64,000 nt of DNA from Pseudomonas viridiflava (GCF_900580865.1 NZ_UTBZ01000169.1:124001-188000), one strand, 5' to 3'. Shown: positions 44,206-53,501, counted from the stretch's first letter. The notes: generated by a model not told the origin, from the sequence alone. Made by a program: numbers and translations.

Positions 44206-45105
44206 TTAGCCCCAACCCTCAGCCACCGCCCGGCGAATCGCGTCCAGCAACATCGCAAACGCCGGGTTGTCGTTGTTCTCGCGCCAGATCAGGTGCAATT
44301 CACTCTGCACCCCTTCGCCCAGATCGATATCGCGAAACACCACATTCTTGAACACCACACTGGTGGCGCAGCGCGGCACCAGCGCCAGGCCCATGCCGGC
44401 GTTGACCAGTGCCAGTATCGTAAGTGACGACCCGAGCCACTGCACGTAATCCGGCGCAACCCGGGCCGAGCGCAGCATGCCGGTGAGCAATTCGTTGAAC
44501 GGCGGATACGCGGCGTGGGAGTACATCAGGAACGGTTGTTTATCCAGGTCACTGACCGCCACTTCAGCCGCCGTTGCCAATGGATGTTCACTCGGCACTG
44601 CCAGCACAAACGGCTCGCGCACCAGGCACTCGGTGGCGTACCCCGGTTCCAGTAACGGCGCGCGAGCGATGCCCAGATCGATGCGGCGTGCACGCAGGGC
44701 TTCGTGCTGCTGGTAAGTGTTCATCTCCGACAGATCGATTTTCACCTGCGGTTGTTTAAGTCGCGCCTCGGCGATGACCTTGGGCAGGAATTCATACACC
44801 GCGCTGCCGACAAAACCGATGTTCACCGAACCGATATCGCCCTCGGCAAACCGCCGGGCGGTGACGGCCGCTTGTTGCGCACGCTCCAGCAGGTTCTGTG
44901 CTTCAACGAAGAACGCCCGACCGGCCGCCGTCAGCGCGACGCTACGGGTGCTGCGGGTAAACAACTCGACACCAAGGTGATGCTCGAGCAACTGAATTTG
45001 CCGGCTCAGCGGCGGTTGCGTCATGTTCAGCCGTTCGGCGGCGCGGCGAAAGTTGAGTTCGGTGGCGACGGTGGTGAAGCAGCGTAGCTGGGTCAGTTCG
45101 AACAT
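44206..45105 (-). CDS. LysR family regulator of the divergent MFS/dehydratase unit
   Basis: A 299-residue LysR-type regulator. The N-terminal winged helix is FELTQLRCFTTVATELNFRRAAERLNMTQPPLSRQIQLLEHHLGVELFTRSTRSVALTAAGR; the C-terminal domain is a periplasmic-binding-like effector domain (VNIGFVGSAVYEFLPKVIAEARLKQP). It is divergent from an MFS transporter and a glucarate-dehydratase-type gene, which it probably activates in response to a sugar acid. A LysR-type palindrome overlaps its own start codon, suggesting autoregulation. The start at MFELTQLRCF is the usual one for this subfamily. Confidence 0.88.
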   Translation of the reverse strand: MFELTQLRCFTTVATELNFRRAAERLNMTQPPLSRQIQLLEHHLGVELFTRSTRSVALTAAGRAFFVEAQNLLERAQQAAVTARRFAEGDIGSVNIGFVGSAVYEFLPKVIAEARLKQPQVKIDLSEMNTYQQHEALRARRIDLGIARAPLLEPGYATECLVREPFVLAVPSEHPLATAAEVAVSDLDKQPFLMYSHAAYPPFNELLTGMLRSARVAPDYVQWLGSSLTILALVNAGMGLALVPRCATSVVFKNVVFRDIDLGEGVQSELHLIWRENNDNPAFAMLLDAIRRAVAEGWG

Positions 45106-45126
45106 TGATCTAATCCGGGTATCAAT
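45104..45126. promoter_or_regulatory. LysR operator, ATTGAT-N11-ATCAAT
   Basis: A perfect interrupted palindrome with the T-N11-A arrangement of LysR recognition sites. Its left arm covers the first bases of the lysR-type gene, so bound protein would block its own expression while sitting about 100 bases from the divergent MFS start. Confidence 0.65.
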
Positions 45127-45224
45127 CGAATGCCAAGTTAGATTAGACGGGATCAATGATCGCCGTCCATGATCGGCCCATCGCTTTACGCCATCCCTAA
45201 AAAAACAAGATCGGGAGTCGCCCC

Positions 45225-46592
45225 TTGAAAACCCTCCAGAGTCCGCTGGACGTCACGGTTCTCGCCCGTGCCGCCGCCAAGGTCAAGCGCCACGTGCTGC
45301 CGCTGTTCGTGGTGATGTTCATCGTCAACTACATCGATCGGGTCAACATCGGTTTCGTGCGCAGTCACCTGGAAACCGATCTTGGCATCGGCGCTGCGGC
45401 TTATGGCCTCGGCGCCGGTTTGTTCTTTATTGGTTATGCGCTTTTCGAAGTGCCTTCCAACATGCTCCTGCAGCGTTACGGCGCGCGGGTCTGGCTGACG
45501 CGGATCATGTTCACCTGGGGAGCGGCCGCCATGGCCATGGCCTTCGTCCGAGGTGAAACCAGTTTCTATGTGTTGCGCTTTATTCTCGGTGCGGCGGAGG
45601 CAGGGTTCTTTCCGGGGATCATTTATTACTTCACCCAATGGCTGCCGGCCTCCGAGCGCGGCAAGACCATGGCGGTATTTCTCAGCGGCTCGGCGATAGC
45701 CTCGGTGATCTCCGGCCCGGTGTCCGGTGCGCTACTGCACATCAGTGGTTTGGGGTTGCACGGCTGGCAGTGGATGTTCTTGATCGAGGGCGCCGCGTCG
45801 GTAGTGCTCTGCGCGTTTGTCTGGTTCTGGCTGCAATCCCACCCCCGTCAGGCCAAGTGGCTGAGCGAAGAGGAGCGGGAAGCGCTGGTCGCCGCAATCG
45901 CCGAAGAACAGCGTGCCCGGGAAGCGGTGCAGGTCGCCAAACCGTCGATGTTCAAGCTGTTGGCAGATCGGCAGATTGCGCTGTTCTGCTTCATCTACTT
46001 CTCCATTGCCCTGACCATTTACGGCGCCACATTCTGGCTGCCGAGCATGATCAAGAAGATGGGCAACCTCGGCGACTTCCAGGTTGGCCTGCTCAATTCG
46101 ATTCCGTGGATCATTTCGATTGTCGCCATGTACGGTTTCGCGGCGATGGCCGGCAAGTGGAAGTTCCAGCAGGCGTGGGTTGCGCTGACGCTGGTGATTG
46201 CGGCGATCGGCATGTTCATGTCGACCACTGGTGGGCCGATTTTCGCCTTCGTCGCCATCTGTTTCGCCGCCATCGGTTTCAAGGCTGCATCGGCACTGTT
46301 CTGGCCGATCCCGCAAAGCTATCTGGATGCGCGCATTGCCGCGGCGGTGATCGCGCTGATCAACTCCATCGGCAACCTCGGCGGTTTCGTAGCGCCGACC
46401 GCGTTCGGCTTTCTTGAACAAACCACCGGTTCCATCGAGGGCGGTCTGTATGGCCTGGCCGCGACATCGCTGATCGCCGCCGTGGTGATCTTCTTCGCCC
46501 GGACAGCGCCTGGCGCGAAAGGCAAAAAACCCGCAAAGCCGCATGAGGTCAGCGCCGTTGTCGCGACGGCCAGCCCGGCCGCGAGCCACTGA
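45225..46592 (+). CDS. MFS transporter, anion:cation symporter type (sugar acid-like), TTG start
   Basis: A 455-residue major facilitator with 12 membrane segments. The early stretch RHVLPLFVVMFIVNYIDRVNIGFV and GLFFIGYALFEVPSNMLLQRYGARVWLTRIMFTWG mark the ACS family (glucarate, galactarate, phthalate, 4-hydroxyphenylacetate carriers). The open frame begins at TTG, with GGGAG eight bases upstream; no ATG fits. It precedes a glucarate-dehydratase-type gene by 30 bases, so uptake of an aldarate-like acid is likely. Confidence 0.88.
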   Translation: MKTLQSPLDVTVLARAAAKVKRHVLPLFVVMFIVNYIDRVNIGFVRSHLETDLGIGAAAYGLGAGLFFIGYALFEVPSNMLLQRYGARVWLTRIMFTWGAAAMAMAFVRGETSFYVLRFILGAAEAGFFPGIIYYFTQWLPASERGKTMAVFLSGSAIASVISGPVSGALLHISGLGLHGWQWMFLIEGAASVVLCAFVWFWLQSHPRQAKWLSEEEREALVAAIAEEQRAREAVQVAKPSMFKLLADRQIALFCFIYFSIALTIYGATFWLPSMIKKMGNLGDFQVGLLNSIPWIISIVAMYGFAAMAGKWKFQQAWVALTLVIAAIGMFMSTTGGPIFAFVAICFAAIGFKAASALFWPIPQSYLDARIAAAVIALINSIGNLGGFVAPTAFGFLEQTTGSIEGGLYGLAATSLIAAVVIFFARTAPGAKGKKPAKPHEVSAVVATASPAASH

Positions 46593-46622
46593 ATTGATTG
46601 TTGATCTGTCAGGAGCGTTATC

Positions 46623-47897
46623 TTGAAAATCACCCGCGTAACCGTGACTCCGATTGCCTTTCGTGATCCGCCGCTGCTCAACGCCAGCGGCATCCACGAA
46701 CCCTTCGCCCTGCGCTCGATCATCGAGATCGAAAGCGACAACGGCTATATCGGCCTCGGCGAAAGCTATGGCGATGCGCCGGCGCTGGCGATCCAGCAGC
46801 AGTTGCAGGCGCAGTTGATCGGCCTCGACCCGTTCAACCTCAATCAGTTGCGCGCCATCGTGCAGGCCACCGTTGCTGCAAACAAACCTGCGAGCCTTGC
46901 CGGTGCCGAACTGGCGCCCGGTTCCCACGCCAGCAAAGCGGTGAGCAACGCCTACTCGGCGTTCGAAGTGGCTTTCCTCGACTTGCAGGCGCATTACCTG
47001 AATGTGCCGCTGGTGGATCTGCTCGGCGGCGCGATTCGTGAAGAAGTGCCGTTCAGCGCTTACCTGTTCTTCAAGTACGCGCAGCATGTCGATTCGCCCT
47101 ATAAACCTGACAACTGGGGCGAAGCACTCAGCGAGCAGCAGATCGTTGCGCAGGCCGCGCGGATGATCGAGGCGTACGGTTTCAAGAGCATCAAACTCAA
47201 GGCCGGCACGTTGCCGCCGGAGCATGAAGTGGCGTGCATCAAGGCACTGAAAAAGGCCTTTCCCGGCTACCCGTTGCGCATCGATCCGAATGGTAACTGG
47301 TCACTGGAAACCTCGATTCGCATGGCCGAATTGCTCGGCGATGATCTGCAGTATTACGAAGATCCGACCCCGGGCCTTGACGGCATGGCCGAGTTGCACA
47401 AGCGCACTGGTCTGCCGCTGGCGACCAATATGGTGGTCACCGATTTCGATGAATTCCGCCGCAGCATCGCGCAGAACAGCGTGCAGATTGTTCTCGCCGA
47501 CCATCATTATTGGGGCGGCCTGCGCGATACGCAGACGCTAGCGAAAATGTGCGATGTGTTCGGCGTTGGTGTGTCGATGCATTCCAATTCGCACCTGGGT
47601 ATCAGCCTGATGGCGATGGCGCATGTCGCGGCGGCGGTGCCGAATCTGGATTACGCCTGCGACACCCATTACCCGTGGCAGGAACCGGATGAAGAAGTGA
47701 TCAAGGGTGGCAAGCTGCCGATTGTTGATGGCTGCGTGAAGATCACACGGGCGCCGGGGCTTGGGCTGGAACTGGACCATGATCAGTTGGGCAAGCTGCA
47801 TGATCAGTACCTGACGTGCGGGATTCGTCAGCGTGATGATGTGCGGCAGATGCAGCGGTACAAGCCGGACTGGAAAGCGGTTAAACCGAGATTTTGA
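46623..47897 (+). CDS. glucarate dehydratase family protein (enolase superfamily), TTG start
   Basis: A 424-residue mandelate racemase/enolase-type enzyme. The N-terminal capping domain runs to about 130; the barrel shows KSIKLKAG (catalytic KxK-type Lys), metal ligands in IDPNGNWS, YYEDPTPG and TNMVVTDFD, and the late MHSNSHLGISLM with the catalytic His. These match the glucarate dehydratase branch, which dehydrates sugar diacids to 5-keto-4-deoxy acids. AGGAG precedes the TTG start. With the upstream MFS carrier it forms a short catabolic unit under the divergent LysR. Exact diacid unproven. Confidence 0.85.
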   Translation: MKITRVTVTPIAFRDPPLLNASGIHEPFALRSIIEIESDNGYIGLGESYGDAPALAIQQQLQAQLIGLDPFNLNQLRAIVQATVAANKPASLAGAELAPGSHASKAVSNAYSAFEVAFLDLQAHYLNVPLVDLLGGAIREEVPFSAYLFFKYAQHVDSPYKPDNWGEALSEQQIVAQAARMIEAYGFKSIKLKAGTLPPEHEVACIKALKKAFPGYPLRIDPNGNWSLETSIRMAELLGDDLQYYEDPTPGLDGMAELHKRTGLPLATNMVVTDFDEFRRSIAQNSVQIVLADHHYWGGLRDTQTLAKMCDVFGVGVSMHSNSHLGISLMAMAHVAAAVPNLDYACDTHYPWQEPDEEVIKGGKLPIVDGCVKITRAPGLGLELDHDQLGKLHDQYLTCGIRQRDDVRQMQRYKPDWKAVKPRF

Positions 47898-47916
47898 GGT
47901 TGCCATTGCCGGCCTC

Positions 47917-47983
47917 TTCGCGAGCAGGCTCGCTCCCACAGGGGAAATGCATTCCAAGGTGTGGGAGCGAGCCTGCTCGCGAA
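47917..47983. repeat. REPIN
   Basis: Inverted REP cores at 47917-47940 and 47960-47983, with a 19-base loop, between convergent dehydratase and lysR-type genes. Confidence 0.88.
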
Positions 47984-48001
47984 TGGCGGCAACTCATTCT
48001 T

Positions 48002-48886
48002 TCAGAGTGTATGCACCAGCCAATCCCGAAACGCTTTGAGTGACGGCAAATTCTCATTGCGCGGCGGATACACCAGGTAATAGCTGCGGCGACTGGTAAT
48101 CGGCTCACCCAGTTGCAGCAGTTCACCATTCAACAACTCATCTTCGACCAGAATTCGCGGCACCAGCCCCACGCCAATATTGGCCCGCACCGCCTGAATC
48201 AGGTGCGAGGTCATTTCAAAGCTCGGCCCGATACGCATGCTTCGGTGCGGCAGACCCTGATGGCTGAACCATTCCGCCCACGCCTGGGCATTACTGCTGA
48301 CATTGAGCAGCAGTTGCCCGGCGATGTGCTGCTCGGCGTCATTGCGCTCGGCGTCGGAGAGCTGCGCACTGGCAATCACCACCAGCTCTTCAGTATGCAA
48401 GGGCAGGGCGGTCAATCCCGGCCAGTCACCACCGCCAACGCAGATCGCCGCATCGATTTCGCTGGTGTCGAAGTCGATCGCTTCGATCCGCGAATGCAAA
48501 TGCACGGTCATGCCCGGATGCGCGGTGTAGAAATCCTTTAGCCGTGGCAGCAACCATTTCGAACCGAAGGTCGGCAGCGTCGCCAGGCGCAAGCTGTGAA
48601 TGCCCGAGCCGAACGCCATGGCCTGCAAGGTCGCACTGCGAATCTGCCCAAGTGCTTCGGCGAGTTCGCGCTGATACATGCGCCCGACATCGGTCAGCAC
48701 CACTTGCCGACCTTCGCGGCTGAACAAGCGCATACCGAGCATCTTCTCGAGAATCTGCACCTGACGGCTGACCGCACTCTGCGTCAGCGACAATTCATGA
48801 GCGGCGCGGGTGTAGCTTTCATGGCGCGCGGCGGCCTCGAAGGCCAGCAATAACGACATGGAAGGGGTGAGCGTGCGCGGATTCAT
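48002..48886 (-). CDS. LysR family regulator, GcvA-like
   Basis: A 294-residue LysR-type protein with N-terminal HTH SLLLAFEAAARHESYTRAAHELSLTQSAVSRQVQILEKMLGMRLFSREGRQVVLTDVGR and a GcvA-type effector domain (LRLATLPTFGSKWLLPRLKDFYTAHPG). It is divergent from the ydiJ-type oxidoreductase gene, whose expression it probably controls. An inverted repeat in the 158-base gap could be its site. Confidence 0.87.
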   Translation of the reverse strand: MNPRTLTPSMSLLLAFEAAARHESYTRAAHELSLTQSAVSRQVQILEKMLGMRLFSREGRQVVLTDVGRMYQRELAEALGQIRSATLQAMAFGSGIHSLRLATLPTFGSKWLLPRLKDFYTAHPGMTVHLHSRIEAIDFDTSEIDAAICVGGGDWPGLTALPLHTEELVVIASAQLSDAERNDAEQHIAGQLLLNVSSNAQAWAEWFSHQGLPHRSMRIGPSFEMTSHLIQAVRANIGVGLVPRILVEDELLNGELLQLGEPITSRRSYYLVYPPRNENLPSLKAFRDWLVHTL

Positions 48887-48975
48887 TCGTAAAAGTCATC
48901 AATAGCGGGTCGAATTTACGGTTGTCCCGGCGTTCGCCAGCAATGAACATGGGCACCATGAGATGGCGGAGCCTG

Positions 48976-48994
48976 ACGCAATCATTCGTTGCGT
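48976..48994. promoter_or_regulatory. inverted repeat ACGCAA-N7-TTGCGT before ydiJ
   Basis: A perfect six-base-arm palindrome, 50 bases upstream of the ydiJ start, in the gap shared with the divergent GcvA-like regulator. Total length 19 bases fits a dimer-binding operator. Role inferred. Confidence 0.45.
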
Positions 48995-49044
48995 ACAACT
49001 GTTCACCGCCACGCGGCCCGATTTGACCTGAGATAACCTGACCG

Positions 49045-52000
49045 ATGATTGCCCAGCTGTCCCCCGCCAAAGCCCTGACCAGCGATTACCAACAGTTCCT
49101 CCAGGCCCTGAAAACCAGCGGTTTTCGCGGTGAGATCAGCGCCGATTACGCCAGTCGTGTGGTACTGGCGACTGACAATTCGATCTATCAGCGCCTGCCG
49201 CAAGCGGCGGTGTTTCCGATGGATGCCGAGGACGTGGCGCGGGTGGCGCGGTTGATCGCCGAGCCAGCGTACCGGCAAGTGGTGATCACCCCGCGCGGCG
49301 GCGGCACCGGCACCAACGGCCAGTCGCTGACGGACGGCATCGTCGTCGACCTCTCGCGGCACATGAATCGCATTCTGGAAATCAACGTCGAGGAACGCTG
49401 GGTGCGCGTGCAGGCCGGGGTGGTCAAGGATCAGCTCAACGCCGCGCTGAAGTCCGCCGGGCTGTTTTTCGCCCCGGAACTGTCTACCTCCAACCGCGCC
49501 ACCGTCGGCGGCATGATCAATACCGACGCCAGTGGTCAGGGCAGTTGCACCTACGGCAAGACCCGCGACCATGTGCTCGAACTCGACATGGTGTTGCGCG
49601 GCGGTGAGCGTCTGCACGGCCAGCCACTGGAAGAGAGTGAACTTGAAGCCCTGTGCGCCCGTGAAGATCGCGTCGGTGAAGTCTATCGCTGCGCGCGGCA
49701 GATCATTGATGAACAGGGCGAACTGATCAAACAACGCTTCCCCGATCTCAACCGTTGCCTGACCGGTTATGACCTGGCGCATCTGCGTGAGGCGGATAAC
49801 CGTTTCAACCTCAACAGCGTGCTGTGCGGTGCCGAAGGCTCGCTGGGGTTTGTGGTTGAGGCGCGGCTGAATGTGTTGCCGATTCCCAAACACACGATGC
49901 TGGTGAATATCCGCTACGCCGGGTTCATGGACGCCTTGCGTGATGCGCGGGCCTTGATGGCGCTCAAGCCGCTGTCGATCGAAACCGTCGACTCGAAAGT
50001 CTTGCTGCTGGCGATGCAGGACATCGTCTGGCACGGCGTCGCCGAGTATTTCCCGGAAAGCGCCGAGCGCCCGACCTTGGGCATCAATCTGGTGGAGTTC
50101 TGCGGCGACGATCCGGAGGATTTGCAGCGCCGGGTCGAAGCATTCGTCGACCATTTGAGCAGCGACCGCACGGTTGAGCGTTTGGGTCACACGCTGGCGG
50201 TCGGTCATGCGGCGGTGAACAAGGTCTACGGCATGCGTAAACGTGCGGTGGGCCTGCTCGGCAACGTCGCCGGTGAAGCGCGGCCGCAGCCGTTTGTCGA
50301 AGACACCGCGGTGCCACCGCAGCACCTGGCCGAGTACATCGCCGAGTTGCGCGACCTGCTCGACAGCCAAGGTTTGCAGTACGGCATGTTCGGCCACGTC
50401 GACGCGGGCGTGCTGCACGTGCGGCCGATTCTCGACATGAAAGACCCGCAACAAGCGGCGCTGGTGCGCCCGGTGTCCGATGGCGTTGCGGCGCTGACCC
50501 AGCGTTACGGTGGTCTGTTGTGGGGCGAGCACGGCAAAGGCTTGCGTTCGGAATATGCCCCGGCGTTTTTCGGTGAGTTGTATCCGGCCCTGCAAGCGCT
50601 GAAAGCTGCGTTCGACCCGTTCAACCAGTTCAACCCGGGCAAGATCGCCACCCCGGCCAACACCGGCGCGGATCTGCTGAAAATCGACGAAGTCACTCTA
50701 CGCGGCGAACTTGATCGGCAGATCGATGAAAAAGTCTGGCAGAGCTACGGCGCGGCCATGCATTGCAACGGCAACGGCGCCTGCTACAACTTCGACCCCG
50801 ATGACGCGATGTGCCCGTCGTGGAAAGCCACCCGCGAACGGTCGCAATCGCCCAAGGGCCGTGCCTCGTTGATCCGCGAGTGGCTGCGTTTGCAGGGCGA
50901 GGCGGGCGTTGATGTGTTGTCCGACGCCATTCGCAAGCCGGCGTTTTTCAGCACGTTGTGGCAGCGCTGGCGCAACAGCCGTGCGCAGGCCGAAGACTTC
51001 TCCCATGAAGTCTATGACGCCATGGCCGGTTGCCTGGCGTGTAAATCCTGCGCGGGGCAGTGCCCGGTAAAGGTCAATGTGCCGGAGTTTCGTTCGCGCT
51101 TTCTCGAGCTGTATCACAGCCGTTATCTGCGCCCGGCACGGGATTATCTGATTGCCTCGCTGGAGTACAGCATCCCGTACATGGCGCGGATTCCGGCGCT
51201 GTACAACGGTTTGATGGGCGCTTCGTGGGTTCGCCGCCTGCTGGAACGCGTCGGCGGCATGATCGACGTGCCGTTGCTCAGTCGTTTTGATTTCCATGCG
51301 GCGATGCGCCGTTGGCAGGTGCAACCGGCGAAGGTTTCGACCTTGTCGGCGCTGACCGAGGCGCAACGCGAGCGCAGCGTGGTCATCGTGCAGGACGCCT
51401 TCACCCGCTACTTCGAAGCGCCGCTGTTGGCCGATCTGGTCGAGCTGATTTCGCGTCTTGGCTATCAGGTGTATCTCGCACCGTTCAGTGCCAACGGCAA
51501 GCCATTGCATGTGCAGGGCTTCCTCTCGGCGTTCAACCGCGCGGCGTTGCGCAACGCTCGGCAACTGCGTGAATTGGCGGATGTGGGCGTGCCGTTGCTG
51601 GGCCTCGATCCGGCGATGACGCTGGTGTATCGCCAGGAATACCTGAAAGTGCCCGGCATGGAGCAGTGCCCGGAAGTGGCGCTGGTGCAGGAGTGGTTGC
51701 TCAAAGTGATGCCGGAGCAGGCGGCGCAGGATAAAACCGCAGCGTTCCGACTGCTCGCCCATTGCACCGAGAAAACCAACGCCCCGGCCGCCACCCGCCA
51801 GTGGGAACAGCTGTTCGAACGCGCAGGATTGAAGCTGGCCACGCAAGCCACCGGTTGCTGCGGCATGTCCGGTACGTACGGCCACGAGGCGCGCAATCGC
51901 GAAACTTCGGCGGTGATCTACGAGCAGTCGTGGGCACGTCAGGTAGCGGCGCCGGCAGAGCAGGGCGAAGCCTTGGCGACCGGTTATTCCTGCCGCAGTC

Positions 52001-52071
52001 AGGTCAAGCGCCAGTCGGATCAGGCACTGCGCCATCCGTTGCAGGTGCTGCTTGAGGTTCAGCGTCGCTGA
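49045..52071 (+). CDS. ydiJ: FAD-linked oxidase with 4Fe-4S domain (YdiJ, D-2-hydroxyglutarate dehydrogenase type)
   Basis: A 1008-residue two-part oxidoreductase. The N-terminal FAD_binding_4 domain (PRGGGTGTNGQSLTDGIVVDLSRHMNRI, then ELSTSNRATVGGMINTDASGQGSCTYGKTRDHVL) and FAD-oxidase C domain (ending FDPFNQFNPGKI) are followed by an iron-sulfur domain with CxGNGAC-type NGNGACYNFDPDDAMCPSW, CLACKSCAGQCPVKVNVPEFRS, and a late CCGMSGTYGHE (CCG domain). YdiJ of E. coli, of similar length, oxidises D-2-hydroxyglutarate. The last 68 bases overlap the 3' end of a convergent pqiA-type gene. Divergent LysR regulator upstream. Confidence 0.9.
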   Translation: MIAQLSPAKALTSDYQQFLQALKTSGFRGEISADYASRVVLATDNSIYQRLPQAAVFPMDAEDVARVARLIAEPAYRQVVITPRGGGTGTNGQSLTDGIVVDLSRHMNRILEINVEERWVRVQAGVVKDQLNAALKSAGLFFAPELSTSNRATVGGMINTDASGQGSCTYGKTRDHVLELDMVLRGGERLHGQPLEESELEALCAREDRVGEVYRCARQIIDEQGELIKQRFPDLNRCLTGYDLAHLREADNRFNLNSVLCGAEGSLGFVVEARLNVLPIPKHTMLVNIRYAGFMDALRDARALMALKPLSIETVDSKVLLLAMQDIVWHGVAEYFPESAERPTLGINLVEFCGDDPEDLQRRVEAFVDHLSSDRTVERLGHTLAVGHAAVNKVYGMRKRAVGLLGNVAGEARPQPFVEDTAVPPQHLAEYIAELRDLLDSQGLQYGMFGHVDAGVLHVRPILDMKDPQQAALVRPVSDGVAALTQRYGGLLWGEHGKGLRSEYAPAFFGELYPALQALKAAFDPFNQFNPGKIATPANTGADLLKIDEVTLRGELDRQIDEKVWQSYGAAMHCNGNGACYNFDPDDAMCPSWKATRERSQSPKGRASLIREWLRLQGEAGVDVLSDAIRKPAFFSTLWQRWRNSRAQAEDFSHEVYDAMAGCLACKSCAGQCPVKVNVPEFRSRFLELYHSRYLRPARDYLIASLEYSIPYMARIPALYNGLMGASWVRRLLERVGGMIDVPLLSRFDFHAAMRRWQVQPAKVSTLSALTEAQRERSVVIVQDAFTRYFEAPLLADLVELISRLGYQVYLAPFSANGKPLHVQGFLSAFNRAALRNARQLRELADVGVPLLGLDPAMTLVYRQEYLKVPGMEQCPEVALVQEWLLKVMPEQAAQDKTAAFRLLAHCTEKTNAPAATRQWEQLFERAGLKLATQATGCCGMSGTYGHEARNRETSAVIYEQSWARQVAAPAEQGEALATGYSCRSQVKRQSDQALRHPLQVLLEVQRR

Positions 52072-52690
52072 GGGTGTCGCCCGCATCCTTGTCCCAGATC
52101 AGGCGCGGATCGAAACTCATCGCCGCGAGCATGGTAAACACCACGACCAGGCCGAAAAACAGAATGCCCGGTCGTGGCTCGATATCGCCCAGCGCCTGGA
52201 ATTTCACCAGCGCCGCGACCAGCGCCACCACGAGGACGTCGAGCATCGACCAATAGCCGATCAGTTCGACGAAACGGTACAGCTTCGAGCGCTCCTTGCG
52301 CGCCCAGGCGCTGTCGCGTTGCACGGTCATCAGCAGCAACGTCAGGGCGACGAACTTGACTCCCGGCACGGCGATACTGGCGATGAAAATGATCAGGGCG
52401 ATGTCCCAGGCGCCGTGCTCCCAGAACTCCAGTACGCCGCTCATGATCGTGCTGTCGGCGCCGCTGCCGAGCATGGTGGTGTTCATTACCGGCAGCAGAT
52501 TGGCCGGCACGTAAAACGCCAGCGCCGCAAGCATGTACGCCCAAGTGCGGGCCAGTGAATTGGTTTTGCGCCGGTGCAGCGGCGCATCGCAGCGCGGGCA
52601 TTCGTGTGGTTCGTCGGTCATGTCGCAGGCCAGTCCGCAGCTGTGGCACAGGCACAGATTGAGTTCGCTGGCAGTCGGTGGCCGTTTCAT
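52004..52690 (-). CDS. PqiA domain protein, second half
   Basis: A 228-residue membrane protein of the paraquat-inducible A family. An N-terminal zinc-ribbon-like segment (CLCHSCGLACDMTDEPHECPRCDA) precedes four membrane segments, including WAYMLAALAFYVPANLLPVMNTTMLG and LIGYWSMLDVLVVALVAALV. The pattern matches one of the two repeats of E. coli PqiA. The start overlaps the upstream pqiA-type gene by four bases. The last 22 residues are read antisense to ydiJ, suggesting that the natural end was replaced. PqiA works with PqiB/PqiC in lipid transport, but no pqiB is present here. Confidence 0.84.
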   Translation of the reverse strand: MKRPPTASELNLCLCHSCGLACDMTDEPHECPRCDAPLHRRKTNSLARTWAYMLAALAFYVPANLLPVMNTTMLGSGADSTIMSGVLEFWEHGAWDIALIIFIASIAVPGVKFVALTLLLMTVQRDSAWARKERSKLYRFVELIGYWSMLDVLVVALVAALVKFQALGDIEPRPGILFFGLVVVFTMLAAMSFDPRLIWDKDAGDTLSDAEPQAAPATDGAVPDPTGA

Positions 52691-53283
52691 AGAATGTCCC
52701 AGAGGTCGCGGATATCGCGGCCGGCAATCCTGATCATCATCAGGCTCAGCACCGCCAGCGCGAACAGGCCGATGCCAGGCAACACGTCGAGCAATCCGGC
52801 CAGTTTGAACACCGCCACCATCGCTCCCAGCAGACACACCTCAAGCATGCTCCACGGCCGCAGGGTTTCCAGCCAGCGCATGCACAGCTTGAAGCCCGGA
52901 GCACGTCGCGATGACAGCGCGAAACTCAGCACCCAGACCAGCAGCACCAGTTGAAACGCCGGGGCGATGATGATTGAAATCGCCGCAACCATCGCAATGA
53001 AGGTGATCGGCCCCTGACTCAGCGCCAGCACCGAATCCCACAGCGTCGCGCTGTTTTTCAGGCCTTTGAGGCTGATGCTCATCACCGGATAGAAATTGGC
53101 AAACAGCCACAGCATCGCCGCCGTGAACGTCAGGGCCAGGCGCTGTTCGACGCTCAAACCGTTGAAGCGCTGCAGTACGCCGCCGCAGCGCACGCACGAG
53201 GTTTTCTGGTGTTTGGCCAGTACGGCTTTTTCGTACACACAGTCGCAGTGCTCGCAAATGATCAGGTGTTCGGTGTTGACCAT
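52687..53283 (-). CDS. PqiA domain protein, first half
   Basis: A 198-residue partner of the preceding entry, with zinc-ribbon CEHCDCVYEKAVLAKHQKTSCVRCGG and four membrane segments (LTFTAAMLWLFANFYPVMSISLKG; ALSQGPITFIAMVAAISIIIAPAFQLVLLVWVLSFAL; WSMLEVCLLGAMVAVFKLAGL). WSMLxV recurs in both halves, showing that they are repeats of one domain split into two genes. The start at MVNTEHLIICEHC is preferred; GTG at 53328 is in frame. Confidence 0.82.
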   Translation of the reverse strand: MVNTEHLIICEHCDCVYEKAVLAKHQKTSCVRCGGVLQRFNGLSVEQRLALTFTAAMLWLFANFYPVMSISLKGLKNSATLWDSVLALSQGPITFIAMVAAISIIIAPAFQLVLLVWVLSFALSSRRAPGFKLCMRWLETLRPWSMLEVCLLGAMVAVFKLAGLLDVLPGIGLFALAVLSLMMIRIAGRDIRDLWDIL

Positions 53284-53501
53284 GGACAACGCTCGACAGC
53301 ACGCCGCAAGGGCAGGGGACTTGATCACTATAGAAGCCTGAGGCTATTGGGCAACTCGTGCGACTGGATCAACGGATGTTTTTCTGAGAATCACTATCGA
53401 TTGAGCTTGGGTTTTTGCTGTTTGTTGTTATAAGGTAACGCAAATTTTTAGGGGTGTTCCTTTTGGGCGCCCACCGTTATTCCTTCGATTGCGAAACGCT
53501 C

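Noticed and set aside
45732..47225. Minus-strand open frame (497 codons) across the MFS and dehydratase genes
   Set aside because: Both sense genes have unmistakable family motifs and the antisense frame shows none.
49003..50595. Long minus-strand open frame (530 codons) antisense to ydiJ
   Set aside because: It is a GC-bias shadow of ydiJ: no ribosome site, no family pattern, and an Arg/His/Gln-rich composition typical of antisense frames.
50698..52086. Long minus-strand open frame (462 codons) antisense to the iron-sulfur half of ydiJ
   Set aside because: Same reason; the sense strand carries clear CxxCxxxCP and CCG motifs.
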